Assembly: GCA_036677685.1 (NCBI GenBank)
Contig: JAVBWA010000012.1
Coordinates: 124,001-188,000 of the forward strand
DNA: 64,000 bases
Reading direction: 5' to 3'
Source of the DNA: JAQUBU01 sp036677685
Lineage (GTDB): Bacteria > Bacillota > Syntrophomonadia > Syntrophomonadales > Syntrophomonadaceae
The first letter of the stretch is position 1. Every line of letters starts with the position of its first letter. The translations under genes were made by a program, and so were the position numbers. The notes under the pieces are model-generated. The model was given only the letters and a program-made list of their open reading frames with translations. It searched no databases and had not been told where the DNA came from. Below are positions 18,432 to 27,339 of the stretch, one piece after another.

Positions 18432-19106
18432 TTAAAATAGTCTCCGGTATCTCCGCAATATCTTATAGAAAACTTTACCCAAAAGCAGTGAAAAAACTAT
18501 ATTCCCTGCCGCATGCAAGGTATCAAAAGCAAAGCTGGCCGTATAAACCGCCAAGAGGGTTTCAATATTCAAGGGATAAATAAAAGCCACCCAGTGCCAG
18601 ATATTTAGCAGCCATCCGTATAAATAGCCGCAGCCTCCGGCCAGCATGATAAAAGGCAGCGGCCGGTAATCATTTTGCCGGGAGCCCAGCAGGGCAGCCA
18701 AGGCTCCGCAAAGGCCCCAGCCCAGCATCTGCCAGGGAGTCCAGGGACCCTGCCCCAAAAAGAAATTCGAAGTCAGGGCAGTTACGACCCCGACCATAAA
18801 GCCGGTCTGGGCTCCAAATACATAACCGCTAATCATAATGATAAAAGTGGTGGGTTTAAAGCTGGCAATCGGGCTGAAAGCAATCCTGGTCATAGCCGCC
18901 AGTGAAGACATGGTTGCTATTAAAGCAATTTCCTGGGCAGTGATATTGCATTTCTCGAACCTGCCAAAAAACATCAGTAAGCTGCAGACTACGATAATTG
19001 TCGATAACAAAGCCCAGTTAATCTTATATAATGGACTGGCCGGAATCAAACTGGCGGCCAGCAGTAAAATCATTACTAAAATTAGGGCTATATAGCTTTT
19101 TTGCAT
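18432..19106 (-). CDS. ECF transporter S component, probably corrinoid-specific
   Basis: Small hydrophobic membrane protein of 224 residues with about six helices; helix 3-4 region reads GYVFGAQTGFMVGVVTALTS. This S-component pattern resembles COG-type ECF substrate-binding proteins of the cobalamin group. It is the last gene of the operon starting at the cobalamin riboswitch, and the energizing EcfT and EcfAA' lie upstream on the same strand. Specificity for cobalamin or precursors is inferred from the riboswitch and the transcobalamin-like neighbours. Start: ATG 19106 after AGGA; an in-frame ATG 13 codons earlier has no site. Confidence 0.75.
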   Translation of the reverse strand: MQKSYIALILVMILLLAASLIPASPLYKINWALLSTIIVVCSLLMFFGRFEKCNITAQEIALIATMSSLAAMTRIAFSPIASFKPTTFIIMISGYVFGAQTGFMVGVVTALTSNFFLGQGPWTPWQMLGWGLCGALAALLGSRQNDYRPLPFIMLAGGCGYLYGWLLNIWHWVAFIYPLNIETLLAVYTASFAFDTLHAAGNIVFSLLLGKVFYKILRRYRRLF

Positions 19107-19167
19107 CTTCAGTTCCTCATCATCAGATCTCTTCGATGGCCCCACTGTTATTTATTGGCCGGGTATT

Positions 19168-19303
19168 TATATCGAGGCGAAAAAATGTCCCCCGCTTCTT
19201 TAAGCAGTTGATTTTTATTAACTAAACAGGCGAAGGGTTCTGATCCCCTGCCCTGTTGCAGCGGTGTGTTGAATCTGCTCCTCAGTTTTTCCCAATGCTT
19301 AAG
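19168..19303 (-). repeat. Family 1 dispersed repeat, modules A-C (reverse), overlapping a gene end
   Basis: Module C begins TATATCGAGG at 19168, GTTGCAGCGGTGTG ends it near 19270, and module A (GAATCTGCTCCTCAGTTTTT, then CCCAATGCTTAA) reaches 19303. The last codons and stop of the neighbouring barrel protein lie within module A. Confidence 0.75.
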
Positions 19304-20280
19304 TTTACCGGTATCGGGGTACCTTTAAGGGCCATGACCGCATAAGCAGTAGTGATAACCGGAGAAGCAGCAATGCCCGGCATCCAGTTGAAGCTGCCGT
19401 CCTTGTTTTGCAAGCTCAGTAGATGAGTTACCGCATTTTTACCCTTGATGGACCATTTGGCAGCCTGGGGGTTTTCCCCGCAGGCCAGCAAGCTCTGTAT
19501 AACCCAGCTATCGGTACTGGCATTTGATTTATTGCCGGCCAACACACCTGAACTAAAGCCACCATCATCCTTCTGGCAGGTTTTCAGGTAGTTCAAAGCT
19601 CTCTTAATAACTGTGGACCGGGCGGGTTTCTCTCCCAGCAAGACCAAAGACTGCAAGGCCACTGCCGTATCATCGGCATCACTGGCCAGGCCCTCAGCCC
19701 AGCCAAAACCGCCATCCTTATTCTGCCGCTTTAGCAGCCATTCCCGGGCTTTTGCTTTATTGGCAGGTTCCTTCCCCTCTGAATACAAAGCCATGATAGA
19801 CCACATATGGGCATTGACAAAGCCCTTTTCCCCTTTGCTAAGCTGGGCATACTGTCCGCTCTTCTGCTGGAAAGCGATGATTTTGCTGGTTAAGTCTTCC
19901 TTTTGATATTTGCTGCCTGCTTTTACCGCCTTCAAACTCAAGAGGGTACGAGCATAATCACAGGTGTTATTCAAAGGCTGACGGCAGTTTTGCAAATATT
20001 CCAGAGCTGTTTTGCCTCCCGGTGCCCACGCTTTAGCTTCCGGATCCTCACCTGCAGCTGCCAGGGCCATAAGTACCCAACTGCTTACCGCGTTGCTGCT
20101 CGCTGTTCCTTTTTGGGCAGGAAAGCCGCCATCACTGTTCTGTACACTATGCAGGTAAGACAACGCCTGGTTAATACTTGCCTGTTTTAATGTTTTGTCG
20201 TTGGCCGCCAGCACACTGCCGGGAACCATTAAGGTCAGAATTAAGGCCAGGATCAAGACTAGTTTCAGTTTTTTTCTCAT
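19282..20280 (-). CDS. Secreted alpha/alpha-barrel (prenyltransferase-repeat) protein, transcobalamin-like N-domain
   Basis: 332 residues with a signal peptide (MRKKLKLVLILALIL...SVLA). About five or six helix-pair repeats follow, each with the QNxDGGF motif (SVQNSDGGFP, KRQNKDGGFGW, CQKDDGGFSSG, LQNKDGSFNW) and an SSWVLMAL-type helix. This is the fold of prenyltransferase/squalene-cyclase repeats and of the alpha6/alpha6 barrel of transcobalamin and intrinsic factor. It lacks the DUF4430 domain carried by two operon mates. Probable role: an extracellular corrinoid-binding component. Start ATG 20280 follows GGGAGG. The final six residues and TGA come from an inserted family 1 repeat. Confidence 0.8.
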   Translation of the reverse strand: MRKKLKLVLILALILTLMVPGSVLAANDKTLKQASINQALSYLHSVQNSDGGFPAQKGTASSNAVSSWVLMALAAAGEDPEAKAWAPGGKTALEYLQNCRQPLNNTCDYARTLLSLKAVKAGSKYQKEDLTSKIIAFQQKSGQYAQLSKGEKGFVNAHMWSIMALYSEGKEPANKAKAREWLLKRQNKDGGFGWAEGLASDADDTAVALQSLVLLGEKPARSTVIKRALNYLKTCQKDDGGFSSGVLAGNKSNASTDSWVIQSLLACGENPQAAKWSIKGKNAVTHLLSLQNKDGSFNWMPGIAASPVITTAYAVMALKGTPIPVNLSIGKN

Positions 20281-20351
20281 ATAACTTCCTCCCTTAAGGT
20301 AAGGGGACACACCCCTTTTTACCATATCTTACCATTTTACCGGTTTTTACA

Positions 20352-22082
20352 TCATACAACTCGATTTCTATCCGTTGCTGTACGCTCGGGCAATGTCCCC
20401 ATGTGGGTAAAGCGGCTTAGCCCTTTTTTGGCTTCGTCAAGAGTCAACACTCCATCTATAATATTGTGAAACAGCTTGCACATTTGCGGCGCATAAAAGG
20501 TGGATTGGGGAAGTACTTCATACTTGCCACCCCTGCTTATAATATGGCCGTCGAACATTAATAACACATCACGGGCATATTGCGCGACAAATTCCACATC
20601 ATGGGTGACCATTACTATGGTGGTCCCATCTTCATTAAGCTCTTGCAGCAATTCCCCCAGTTGTACTTTCATTCGGTAGTCAAGGCCGCGGGTTGGCTCA
20701 TCCAGGAGCAGCAAAGCTGGCCTGCCTGAAAGAATGGAAGCCAGGGCCGCCCTTTGGGCCTCACCCGCGCTTAAATCACGGGGATTGCTGCCGAGAATTG
20801 GCACCAGTTTGAGCCTGTCAATTATAAGTTTTTTATAGCCTTCATCAAGCGGCAATTTTCGATTGTTAAGGTTATATGCCAATTCTTCTTCCACACTGGG
20901 CAGAAATAGATAATCGTTGCAGTCTTGCGGCAAATAAGCTATGTATTCAGCCAGTTCTTCCAAAGACAACTTTTTGGCATCCCTTTCACATACTTTAATC
21001 TGTCCCCGCCCAGCTTTCAACAGGCCATTAATATTTTTCAGCAGGGTACTTTTACCGGCCCCGTTTTCACCCATAACCGCTATAAAATCGCCCTTTTTAA
21101 TCTTCAGGTCCAGGTTTTTTAAAACTTCCGGTCCATCCGGGTAAGTAAAATAAAGTCCTTTTATATCAACCAGGGGCTCTTTTGAGCCCCTTGCAGGGGT
21201 GGATTCAGGAGCCGTATCCGGAGCAGTTTTGCTGGCAGTTGCAACGGGGATCCTTTGCAAAACTTGCCGGCCTTGTTTGACAGTCATGGGTATCTCTTTA
21301 TATCCCAAATCAGCAAATAACCTCGGAACAGGGGGCAGAAATTCCGGTGACAGTTTAAAGGGCCAGTAATTGGATCCGGTTTCCTGTACTTTATTATAAT
21401 CATAACTGATCTGTCCTTTATCCATAAGAATAATCCGGTCCGCCATGTGGCAACAGCGCTCCAGGCGCTGTTCTATCAAAATGACGGTGAGACCCTGGTC
21501 TTCGTTCAGGCGCCGGATTATGGCCAGGAATTCCTCAGCGGCAACGGGGTCTAGCTGAGAAGTTGGTTCATCCAATAGCAGGACTTCGGGCTGCATGGCA
21601 AGAACTGAAGCCAGGGCCACCTTCTGTTTCTGTCCTCCCGATAATTCAGGAATGAAACTCTGCAGATAAGGGGTTAAGCCCATCGCCCCGCTTACTTCCA
21701 TCAGCCTTCTCTGCATCAGGCTGTTAGCCAACCCCAGGTTCTCCAGGCCAAAGACCAGTTCCTGTTCGACGCTCATCATCACCAGCTGGCTTTCCGGGTT
21801 TTGAAAAACCAGGCCCACTTTCTGCACCAAGTCGCGGCGTTTTAGTTTTTTAATATCAACCCCATCAAGAAGAATCCTGCCCGAGCTATGCCCGCCATAG
21901 AATTCCGGGGCCAAACCGGATATTAGGCGCAGCAGAGTCGATTTCCCGCTTCCGGATTCCCCGGCTATAATCAAGAATTGGCCTTCAGTGATTTCAAGGT
22001 TCATATTATTGATCGCGGGACTGCCGGCCTCAGGATAGGAGTAGCTTAAATCTTCGATCTTAAGCCGGGAAACTGCATCCAC
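20352..22082 (-). CDS. ECF transporter ATPase, two fused ABC domains
   Basis: 576 residues containing two complete ABC cassettes. Domain 1: GESGSGKST near 40, LSGGQKQKVALA near 145, LLLDEPTSQLDP. A linker of about 70 residues is rich in Thr/Pro/Ala. Domain 2: GENGAGKST near 340, LSAGEAQRAALA near 435, LLLDEPTRGLDY. EcfA1 and EcfA2 are usually separate proteins; here they are joined. It starts with GTG 22082, 37 bases inside the end of EcfT, which indicates tight coupling. It powers the S component at the operon's end and possibly others elsewhere. Confidence 0.92.
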   Translation of the reverse strand: MDAVSRLKIEDLSYSYPEAGSPAINNMNLEITEGQFLIIAGESGSGKSTLLRLISGLAPEFYGGHSSGRILLDGVDIKKLKRRDLVQKVGLVFQNPESQLVMMSVEQELVFGLENLGLANSLMQRRLMEVSGAMGLTPYLQSFIPELSGGQKQKVALASVLAMQPEVLLLDEPTSQLDPVAAEEFLAIIRRLNEDQGLTVILIEQRLERCCHMADRIILMDKGQISYDYNKVQETGSNYWPFKLSPEFLPPVPRLFADLGYKEIPMTVKQGRQVLQRIPVATASKTAPDTAPESTPARGSKEPLVDIKGLYFTYPDGPEVLKNLDLKIKKGDFIAVMGENGAGKSTLLKNINGLLKAGRGQIKVCERDAKKLSLEELAEYIAYLPQDCNDYLFLPSVEEELAYNLNNRKLPLDEGYKKLIIDRLKLVPILGSNPRDLSAGEAQRAALASILSGRPALLLLDEPTRGLDYRMKVQLGELLQELNEDGTTIVMVTHDVEFVAQYARDVLLMFDGHIISRGGKYEVLPQSTFYAPQMCKLFHNIIDGVLTLDEAKKGLSRFTHMGTLPERTATDRNRVV

Positions 22083-22960
22083 CCCCAGTTAAGCACAGCG
22101 GGAAACATCAGGCTGATGCTGATAATCAGAGCCGCTGTGCTTTCATTTAAATTAATCTTCTCCAAAACCGGATAGTAATTATAGGCCGACCAGCCCTTGC
22201 AGACCGCCCAGATGCCAAGCAAAAGCCCTGCCGCTGATACCAGCAAAACCAGATAATCACGGGGATGCCACAAATCTTGATGATAAAAACTCCGGCGCCC
22301 GCTGCCATAAGCACGCGCGTACATGGACTCGGAAATTTGCAGGGCGCGTTCCAGACTGGACATCAAGAGAATGCTGATAACTGGTATAATGCTTCTAACC
22401 CGCTCCCGCCATTTACCGCTGTAAAACCTGGCTCCCCGGCAGCGCTGAACTTCGCTGATCCTTTTAAAATCCTTGATCATCAAAGGAAAGAGTCGGGTGG
22501 AAAGGGTGATTGCCAGCACTGCTTTGCCGCCCAGACCTCCCCATAGCTGTAATGCTTTATCTGGATTTACTGCATAGGTGTAGAGACAAAATATACTAAT
22601 TATTACCAGGAGGCGCATACTCATCCCCAGACCGTAAGCCAGAGATTCCAGGCTTATGCTTCGAACTCCCAAAAGCGGCAGAGATGGGCTGTGGTATAAA
22701 ATGGTGGAACCGTTTTGGGCAAACAGCCCGTTAATTATCATAATTATCAAAATAACCCCCAGGCTTATTTTCATATAGGTTTTCCACTCGTTCCAGGCGC
22801 CCGCAGCTCTAATAACGGTGGCCACCGCCAGCATCAGGCCAAGCAGGAAGATTGGTGCGGAAAAAAGCAAGGCCAGAATAAATACTACCATTATAAAGGC
22901 CACCATGGTAAAGGGATGAAGCTTGTATATCAAGTTATCTTTTTCACGGTAGGTCAGCAT
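22046..22960 (-). CDS. ecfT: ECF transporter transmembrane component EcfT
   Basis: 304-residue membrane protein with about six helices. The two ATPase-coupling motifs show the Ala-Arg-Gly pattern: VQRCRGARFYSG near 190 and SESMYARAYGSGRR near 227. GGGAA lies six bases before ATG 22960. It follows the DUF4430 lipoprotein gene after about 275 bases and overlaps the ATPase gene. Confidence 0.9.
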   Translation of the reverse strand: MLTYREKDNLIYKLHPFTMVAFIMVVFILALLFSAPIFLLGLMLAVATVIRAAGAWNEWKTYMKISLGVILIIMIINGLFAQNGSTILYHSPSLPLLGVRSISLESLAYGLGMSMRLLVIISIFCLYTYAVNPDKALQLWGGLGGKAVLAITLSTRLFPLMIKDFKRISEVQRCRGARFYSGKWRERVRSIIPVISILLMSSLERALQISESMYARAYGSGRRSFYHQDLWHPRDYLVLLVSAAGLLLGIWAVCKGWSAYNYYPVLEKINLNESTAALIISISLMFPAVLNWGWMQFPGLRSKI

Positions 22961-23235
22961 AATAGATTCCCTTTCCTAGCTCGTCTTAGAAAACTTCGTT
23001 AATATGCCTGAAAGTGGACGGCATACACATGTTATTACCCCCTACGGGGACTACTGATGCAGCCGTAAGCTGCTAATAATGATGCTGAAAAGCCCGGACT
23101 ATTTGTTGAGGAGAATATTAGTACATTCAACTTTGTATTGTTATAATTTGGGGATTTATTAATCCACATCTCCCCGCCTTTACCTCTTTTCATCCATAAA
23201 ATGTGTATGCCGATCCAAATAGTTATCCCACAACT
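22961..23235 (-). other. Intergenic spacer inside the B12 operon with a degenerate module B
   Basis: No gene is visible. It holds a CCCC-TAC-GGGG hairpin at 23039-23049, similar to the hairpin of family 1 module B, and a GCAG/CTGC hairpin at 23059-23073. Near 23170 there is a short GGGGATTTATTAATCC palindrome. I see no promoter of good quality, so the operon may be transcribed through it. Confidence 0.4.
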
Positions 23236-24231
23236 CTAGTGCACCGGCAGAGGAATGATTTCTTCCCCAACTATGGCTGCCCCATACAGGTGCTTGATTT
23301 TTTCCGGGTGTTCAACCAGTATATACAGGGCCTTCTCCGTCGCTTTATCATCAGTCCCGGATACCAGCCACAAGGGGCTGTCGTCACCCAGGCCTTCCCC
23401 TGTGGCTATAATCACCCCGGTACTGCCTTTAAGCTTTTTAACCACCTGGCCGTTATAGTCCAACAAATCCAGTCCTTGCTCGGTAAAATGAATGGCGGAG
23501 CCATTTCTCTGATAAGCCCGATTGAAATCTTCCAGGTATTTTAACTTTTTAAGATCATCCCACTTACCCAGAACAATCGTTGGCCCCTCTCGATTCTTTA
23601 TTCTTTCTTCGTCAAGCTTAGCAGTAATTATTTGTGATACTCTGTGTGTTTCCATGGTTTTCTGCAATGCACCCTTCCCCCGATCATCATCGGCGTTGCT
23701 CATTAGAACCGTTGGTTTTAGCTCGCCCCGGTAGCCATGCCGAAAAGGCTCCGGAAAGGAACCAATCACTGCCGAATTAACCGGTCCGGTTTGCCAGGGA
23801 TGATAATCCCACCAAATGGAAGCGGCATCCCGGGGATCATAATCCAAAACCCCAACCTCACAAGCTATACCGTTTACAAAGTAAAACCAGTCAAGTCTTT
23901 TTTGACCTCCGGCCCCGCTGCTGCTCTGCAATCCGTTAATGGCATTTATAAAGCTGCCGCCATAAGCAGTATCAACTCGCAAATGGGCTTGCAATATGTC
24001 CAGAATGGTAGCTCCTTCTTTATATTTTACCTCTTGCTCAAATATAGCCTTGCTTCCAAAATCTCTGGTAACCAGAAGGTCTACAGCCGGATTGGGGGCT
24101 GCATTTTTCGACTCCGGTTTGTCCGAATTGGCGCCGCCGGAGCCCTCATGCGATGAGGAAAAACCGCCGCAACCAGCCGACAGCATCATGGCAAGTAATA
24201 TTATAGAAACCAGAGTCAAAATTTTCTTCAT
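23236..24231 (-). CDS. DUF4430-domain lipoprotein
   Basis: 331 residues. Lipoprotein signal with lipobox LSAGC near residue 21, then a Ser/Gly-rich linker. A DUF4430 domain follows (about 45-140): KEGATILDILQAH, LDWFYFVNGIACEVG, IWWDYHPW. DUF4430 corresponds to the C-terminal beta domain of transcobalamin/intrinsic factor, which covers the bound corrinoid. The C-terminal 190 residues form a second alpha/beta-looking region (GEGLGDDSPLWLVSGTDD, then ALYILVEHPEKI) that I cannot assign firmly. AAGGAG precedes ATG 24231. Probable role: membrane-tethered corrinoid receptor passing ligand to the ECF transporter. Confidence 0.8.
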   Translation of the reverse strand: MKKILTLVSIILLAMMLSAGCGGFSSSHEGSGGANSDKPESKNAAPNPAVDLLVTRDFGSKAIFEQEVKYKEGATILDILQAHLRVDTAYGGSFINAINGLQSSSGAGGQKRLDWFYFVNGIACEVGVLDYDPRDAASIWWDYHPWQTGPVNSAVIGSFPEPFRHGYRGELKPTVLMSNADDDRGKGALQKTMETHRVSQIITAKLDEERIKNREGPTIVLGKWDDLKKLKYLEDFNRAYQRNGSAIHFTEQGLDLLDYNGQVVKKLKGSTGVIIATGEGLGDDSPLWLVSGTDDKATEKALYILVEHPEKIKHLYGAAIVGEEIIPLPVH

Positions 24232-24258
24232 TGAATTTCTCCTTGTCGTGATTGCTTA

Positions 24259-24390
24259 CTTAAGCATCGGAAGAAACTGCAAAGCAGTTTCTTCACACCG
24301 TTGCAATGAGGTGGGGGATTGAAAGCCACCCTGTTTTGTCAATAGGAGCCCGAGCACTTAAAGAAGCAGAGCTATATTCACCTCGTTATA
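24259..24390 (+). repeat. Family 1 dispersed repeat, modules A-C
   Basis: Module A (TTAAGCATCGG, GAAACTGCAAAGCAGTTTC) and module C (CACCGTTGCAATGAGG to CCTCGTTATA). Hairpin 1 is GGTGG/CCACC here and GGCGG/CCGCC in other copies. The terminal TTATAA carries the stop codon of the SLH protein. Confidence 0.8.
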
Positions 24391-26788
24391 AGTTAAGATA
24401 CCTGAATATCAGCAGGGCAGCTTCGGCTCTGGTCACCGGCCTTTCCCCCTGGAGATTACCATCTTCGATGGCTTTCATTAGGCCATGGTGTTCCAGATAT
24501 TTTACGCCATTTAGTGCCCAGGCTGGAATTATGTCTTGATCTTTGCATCTTAGCTTATAATCAGCCATATTTTCCTCATCCAACTTATAGATTATCGAGG
24601 CCATTTCGTAACGGCTTATTTTCTGAGCCGGGCGAAAAGTCTGATCAGGATAGCCCGTTAGAATTTTATTGGCACTGGCAGTCGCTACCGCCCTGATAAA
24701 CCAATCCGATTCGCTCACATCTTTATAAGCAAGTTCCGCTTCCTCCACTTTTTCCAACCCCAGTGCCTGCACCAGGAGTTGGGCCAATTCGGCGCGGTTA
24801 ATAAAGCGCTCCGGTTCAAAGCCCAACCCGCTTCCTTTTATTACTCCCTGCCCGGCTAAGATTTCAACGGCATCCCGGGCTTCGCCCATATCATCACCCA
24901 GATCCTTGAAACTGCTCCGGGAAGGTAGTTCAATCAGGGCGAAATCTGTAAAATGATCAATATTGAATATAACCAGGCTTTCTTTCATATCTATGATACC
25001 GGGTATTGGAACCCATAGCTGCTTTTCCTCGTCATACCAGGCCGGAGTCAGCTTGTTGATATCCATATTCTCAGTAATCGGTACCTTGATGCTTATAGTT
25101 ACAGGTTTTGCAAATACAGTGCCGCTGGGGCCGAATTCATACAGGGATGAGACTATTTTATGCGCATACTGCCCGGCCCGGGGAATGGAAGCCAGTTCCT
25201 GCACCGACAGCTTCTTGGTCTCGTTTAAAGATTTTTCGGGAATATAAACAACAACCTCCTGTTTGGCATCATCAAAAATTATTGCCTCTGCTGTTCCAAC
25301 TTCCTTGTCCTGCAGTGTTACATTATTGGCATCCAGTTCTTTTTGCAGGGCTTCCAAGGCTGTTGGGTCCATTCGTTCCTCAAGGCTCTTTATCAAATTT
25401 TTGGCGCCTAATTGAGCAAAATCAACCATATACTTGTTTAAAACAACCTTCAGTTCCTGTCCCTTTTGGCTCATCACCCCGGGAACTGCCGGAGTATTGC
25501 CCATGGAATCGATATCGGTACTATACCACCATATTAAGCTGTCCCCCTGTGCCAGTACTGCGTCGCGGGCAGGAATCATTGGTACATTGCCGTTGATTTT
25601 AAACATCCAGCCGCACATGCCTTCATTTTTCTGCCCGGCAATGGTATCGACCAAGGTGCTGAACTGAGGTGAAAATGACCAACTTAAACCACTGGCCTCC
25701 AATGCGCCCAATGCAGTCAAGCCATAGCTCTGGTTTCTATTTAAGGTAAGCTGTGCCGGTCCGAACAGAGCCTCATTATTCTCCCCTATGACACTTGTGG
25801 TAACAGTAATAGTATCCGGAGTTTCTGAGCCGGTATCTCCGCCGCTCCCAGGGTTAATGGTTGCTGTTGCACCCAGCTTAAGGCAGGCATCCAGGACCCA
25901 GGTGTTGGATGTTATGTTTTCATAAGCTCCGGCTGCCAGCAGGTAGTCCATGGCCGTTTTGCCGCCGCTGCTCCAACTCGCCGGGTCTATTCCCAGCAGC
26001 TTCAGAGTAGCAACTACTTCCGCACTGTCAGTCGCCGGGTCTTCCCAGACATTACCCAGAAAACTTCCATCACTTTTTTGCTTGCTCTTAAGCCAGTCGC
26101 AGCCGCTGTTTATGGCAGCCGTAACATTTGCCTGCTGCCCTTGGGGATCCAGGTATTTTAAAGCTCTAACCGCCTGCGCGGTAGCCATGAAATCCGGTCC
26201 CCAATCGGCGACCGGTGGCCAGGCCCCCGATTCTTGCTTGCCCAATATATAATTTATCGCTCCTGCTTGATTAATATTATCTATGTCTCCGGCCCGCCCC
26301 AGCAATTCAAAAGCAGCAATATCACTGAAGGCATTGTTATCAAAATACACATTTCCGCTTACGGTCTGGCGCGCCTGCAAAATGGCAAGCAACTGGCCGG
26401 CCTTACCGGTCTCGCCGATGCTTTTGGCTGCCAGGTAATCCTGGGCTACCCGCTGGGATGATTTTTTTACTCCAGATTCCGCAACCAGGGTTGCATCTAT
26501 TAAGCCAATTACTCCAGCTTTAAAACTGCTGCTTCCATATACCCAACTTCCCACATCGGCACCGGCCTGTTTAAGTACATAGGCATCATAGGAGCCGAAA
26601 TTCCCCCAACCGCCATCAACCGCCTTGCCCGCTTCATACAAGCTTTTGTTTTTTTGTAAAACCGAACTGGCCAGTTGATCATATGGACTTGCCGCCTGGG
26701 TTATGCCCGGCATTGCAAACGACATTAACAAACTAATTATGAAGACTATGGTAAAACCCAATGTACCTGCTCTAAATTGCCTGTTCAT
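24386..26788 (-). CDS. SLH-anchored transcobalamin-like surface protein
   Basis: 800 residues: signal peptide (about 1-33, ending ITQAA), then an alpha/alpha-barrel domain (about 35-300) with prenyltransferase-like repeats (AVDGGWGNFGSYDAYVL, GKQESGAWPPVADWGPDF, LKSKQKSDGSFLGN). A DUF4430 domain follows (about 320-440; SYGLTALGALEASGL, CGWMFKINGNVP, LIWWYSTDI), then a beta-rich ZU5-like region and three C-terminal SLH repeats (about 620-800). Barrel plus DUF4430 is the domain order of vertebrate transcobalamin; SLH repeats fix it to the cell wall. It is the first gene after a cobalamin riboswitch. ATG 26788 follows GAGAGGGG. Corrinoid binding is inferred. Confidence 0.85.
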   Translation of the reverse strand: MNRQFRAGTLGFTIVFIISLLMSFAMPGITQAASPYDQLASSVLQKNKSLYEAGKAVDGGWGNFGSYDAYVLKQAGADVGSWVYGSSSFKAGVIGLIDATLVAESGVKKSSQRVAQDYLAAKSIGETGKAGQLLAILQARQTVSGNVYFDNNAFSDIAAFELLGRAGDIDNINQAGAINYILGKQESGAWPPVADWGPDFMATAQAVRALKYLDPQGQQANVTAAINSGCDWLKSKQKSDGSFLGNVWEDPATDSAEVVATLKLLGIDPASWSSGGKTAMDYLLAAGAYENITSNTWVLDACLKLGATATINPGSGGDTGSETPDTITVTTSVIGENNEALFGPAQLTLNRNQSYGLTALGALEASGLSWSFSPQFSTLVDTIAGQKNEGMCGWMFKINGNVPMIPARDAVLAQGDSLIWWYSTDIDSMGNTPAVPGVMSQKGQELKVVLNKYMVDFAQLGAKNLIKSLEERMDPTALEALQKELDANNVTLQDKEVGTAEAIIFDDAKQEVVVYIPEKSLNETKKLSVQELASIPRAGQYAHKIVSSLYEFGPSGTVFAKPVTISIKVPITENMDINKLTPAWYDEEKQLWVPIPGIIDMKESLVIFNIDHFTDFALIELPSRSSFKDLGDDMGEARDAVEILAGQGVIKGSGLGFEPERFINRAELAQLLVQALGLEKVEEAELAYKDVSESDWFIRAVATASANKILTGYPDQTFRPAQKISRYEMASIIYKLDEENMADYKLRCKDQDIIPAWALNGVKYLEHHGLMKAIEDGNLQGERPVTRAEAALLIFRYLNL

Positions 26789-26875
26789 GATATAACCCCT
26801 CTCATTATTTAATCTTCTCCTCGGCTTTTCAGATAAGGCAGGGACATTAGCTAACATGTTTTTATATTAGCAAAT

Positions 26876-26899
26876 AACCCCGCCTCAATAGACGGGGTT
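26876..26899 (-). terminator. Hairpin in the B12 leader, possible attenuator
   Basis: AACCCCG pairs with CGGGGTT around a 10-base loop, about 90 bases upstream of the SLH gene start and about 200 bases after the aptamer. The following T content is modest, so it may be the riboswitch terminator or only a stable hairpin. Confidence 0.4.
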
Positions 26900-26934
26900 T
26901 CAATTTGAAAAAAGTCGGCTGTTAGCAGACCAAG

Positions 26935-27051
26935 CATAAAAAGTGTAGAGCAAGGCATTCAATAAGCCCTAGATTGAGCCGTACATGAGGTACGGTGATT
27001 GTGAGCGGGATTATTGAATAACATAGCTATTCGCTTTTTTGGACGGTCTGA
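26935..27051 (-). repeat. Family 2 palindromic repeat, copy 1, inside the B12 leader
   Basis: The plus strand carries AGAGCAAGGC, stem TTCAATAA/TTATTGAA, conserved internal loop GATTGAG/TGATTG, inner hairpin CCGTAC-CCGTAC complement around ATGAG, then AATAACATAGCTATTCGC and GGACGGTCTGA. It shares these blocks with the copies at 29632 and 31829. Confidence 0.7.
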
Positions 27052-27097
27052 AACAAACTAAAAAACACTCGTCTATAGCGCGTAGACCAATCGTCGT

Positions 27098-27250
27098 ATT
27101 TGGACAAGCCCGTTATCCTGACTCGGGTTCATTGTTCCCCCGCGCCTTCCCGGATATGTTTATCCAGTGGCCTTGTGCGGGTTTACTCGCCCTTACAGTG
27201 GCGCGACCGTCCAGGTTTTTCACCTGGTTCCCGGATTCTTGCCCAATAAA
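27098..27250 (-). ncRNA. Cobalamin riboswitch
   Basis: Read on the minus strand from 27250: closing stem TATTGGGCAAG with CTTGTCCAAATA, GGGAACCAGGTGAAAAACC, the highly conserved CGCGCCACTGTAAG, GGCCACTGG, GGGAAGGCG, and the B12 box GAGTCAGGATAAC near 27125-27113. These are the core elements of the adenosylcobalamin/cobalamin aptamer, in order. It lies 310 bases before the SLH transcobalamin-like gene and faces it. It should turn the operon off when corrinoid is plentiful. Confidence 0.93.
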
Positions 27251-27339
27251 AGTATTATCTTACTACATGTTAAATAATATCTTCCTTATACACCTCCTAG
27301 CTTAGAACCTGTTGCATAAAGACTGCCTTTCTAAATCTT

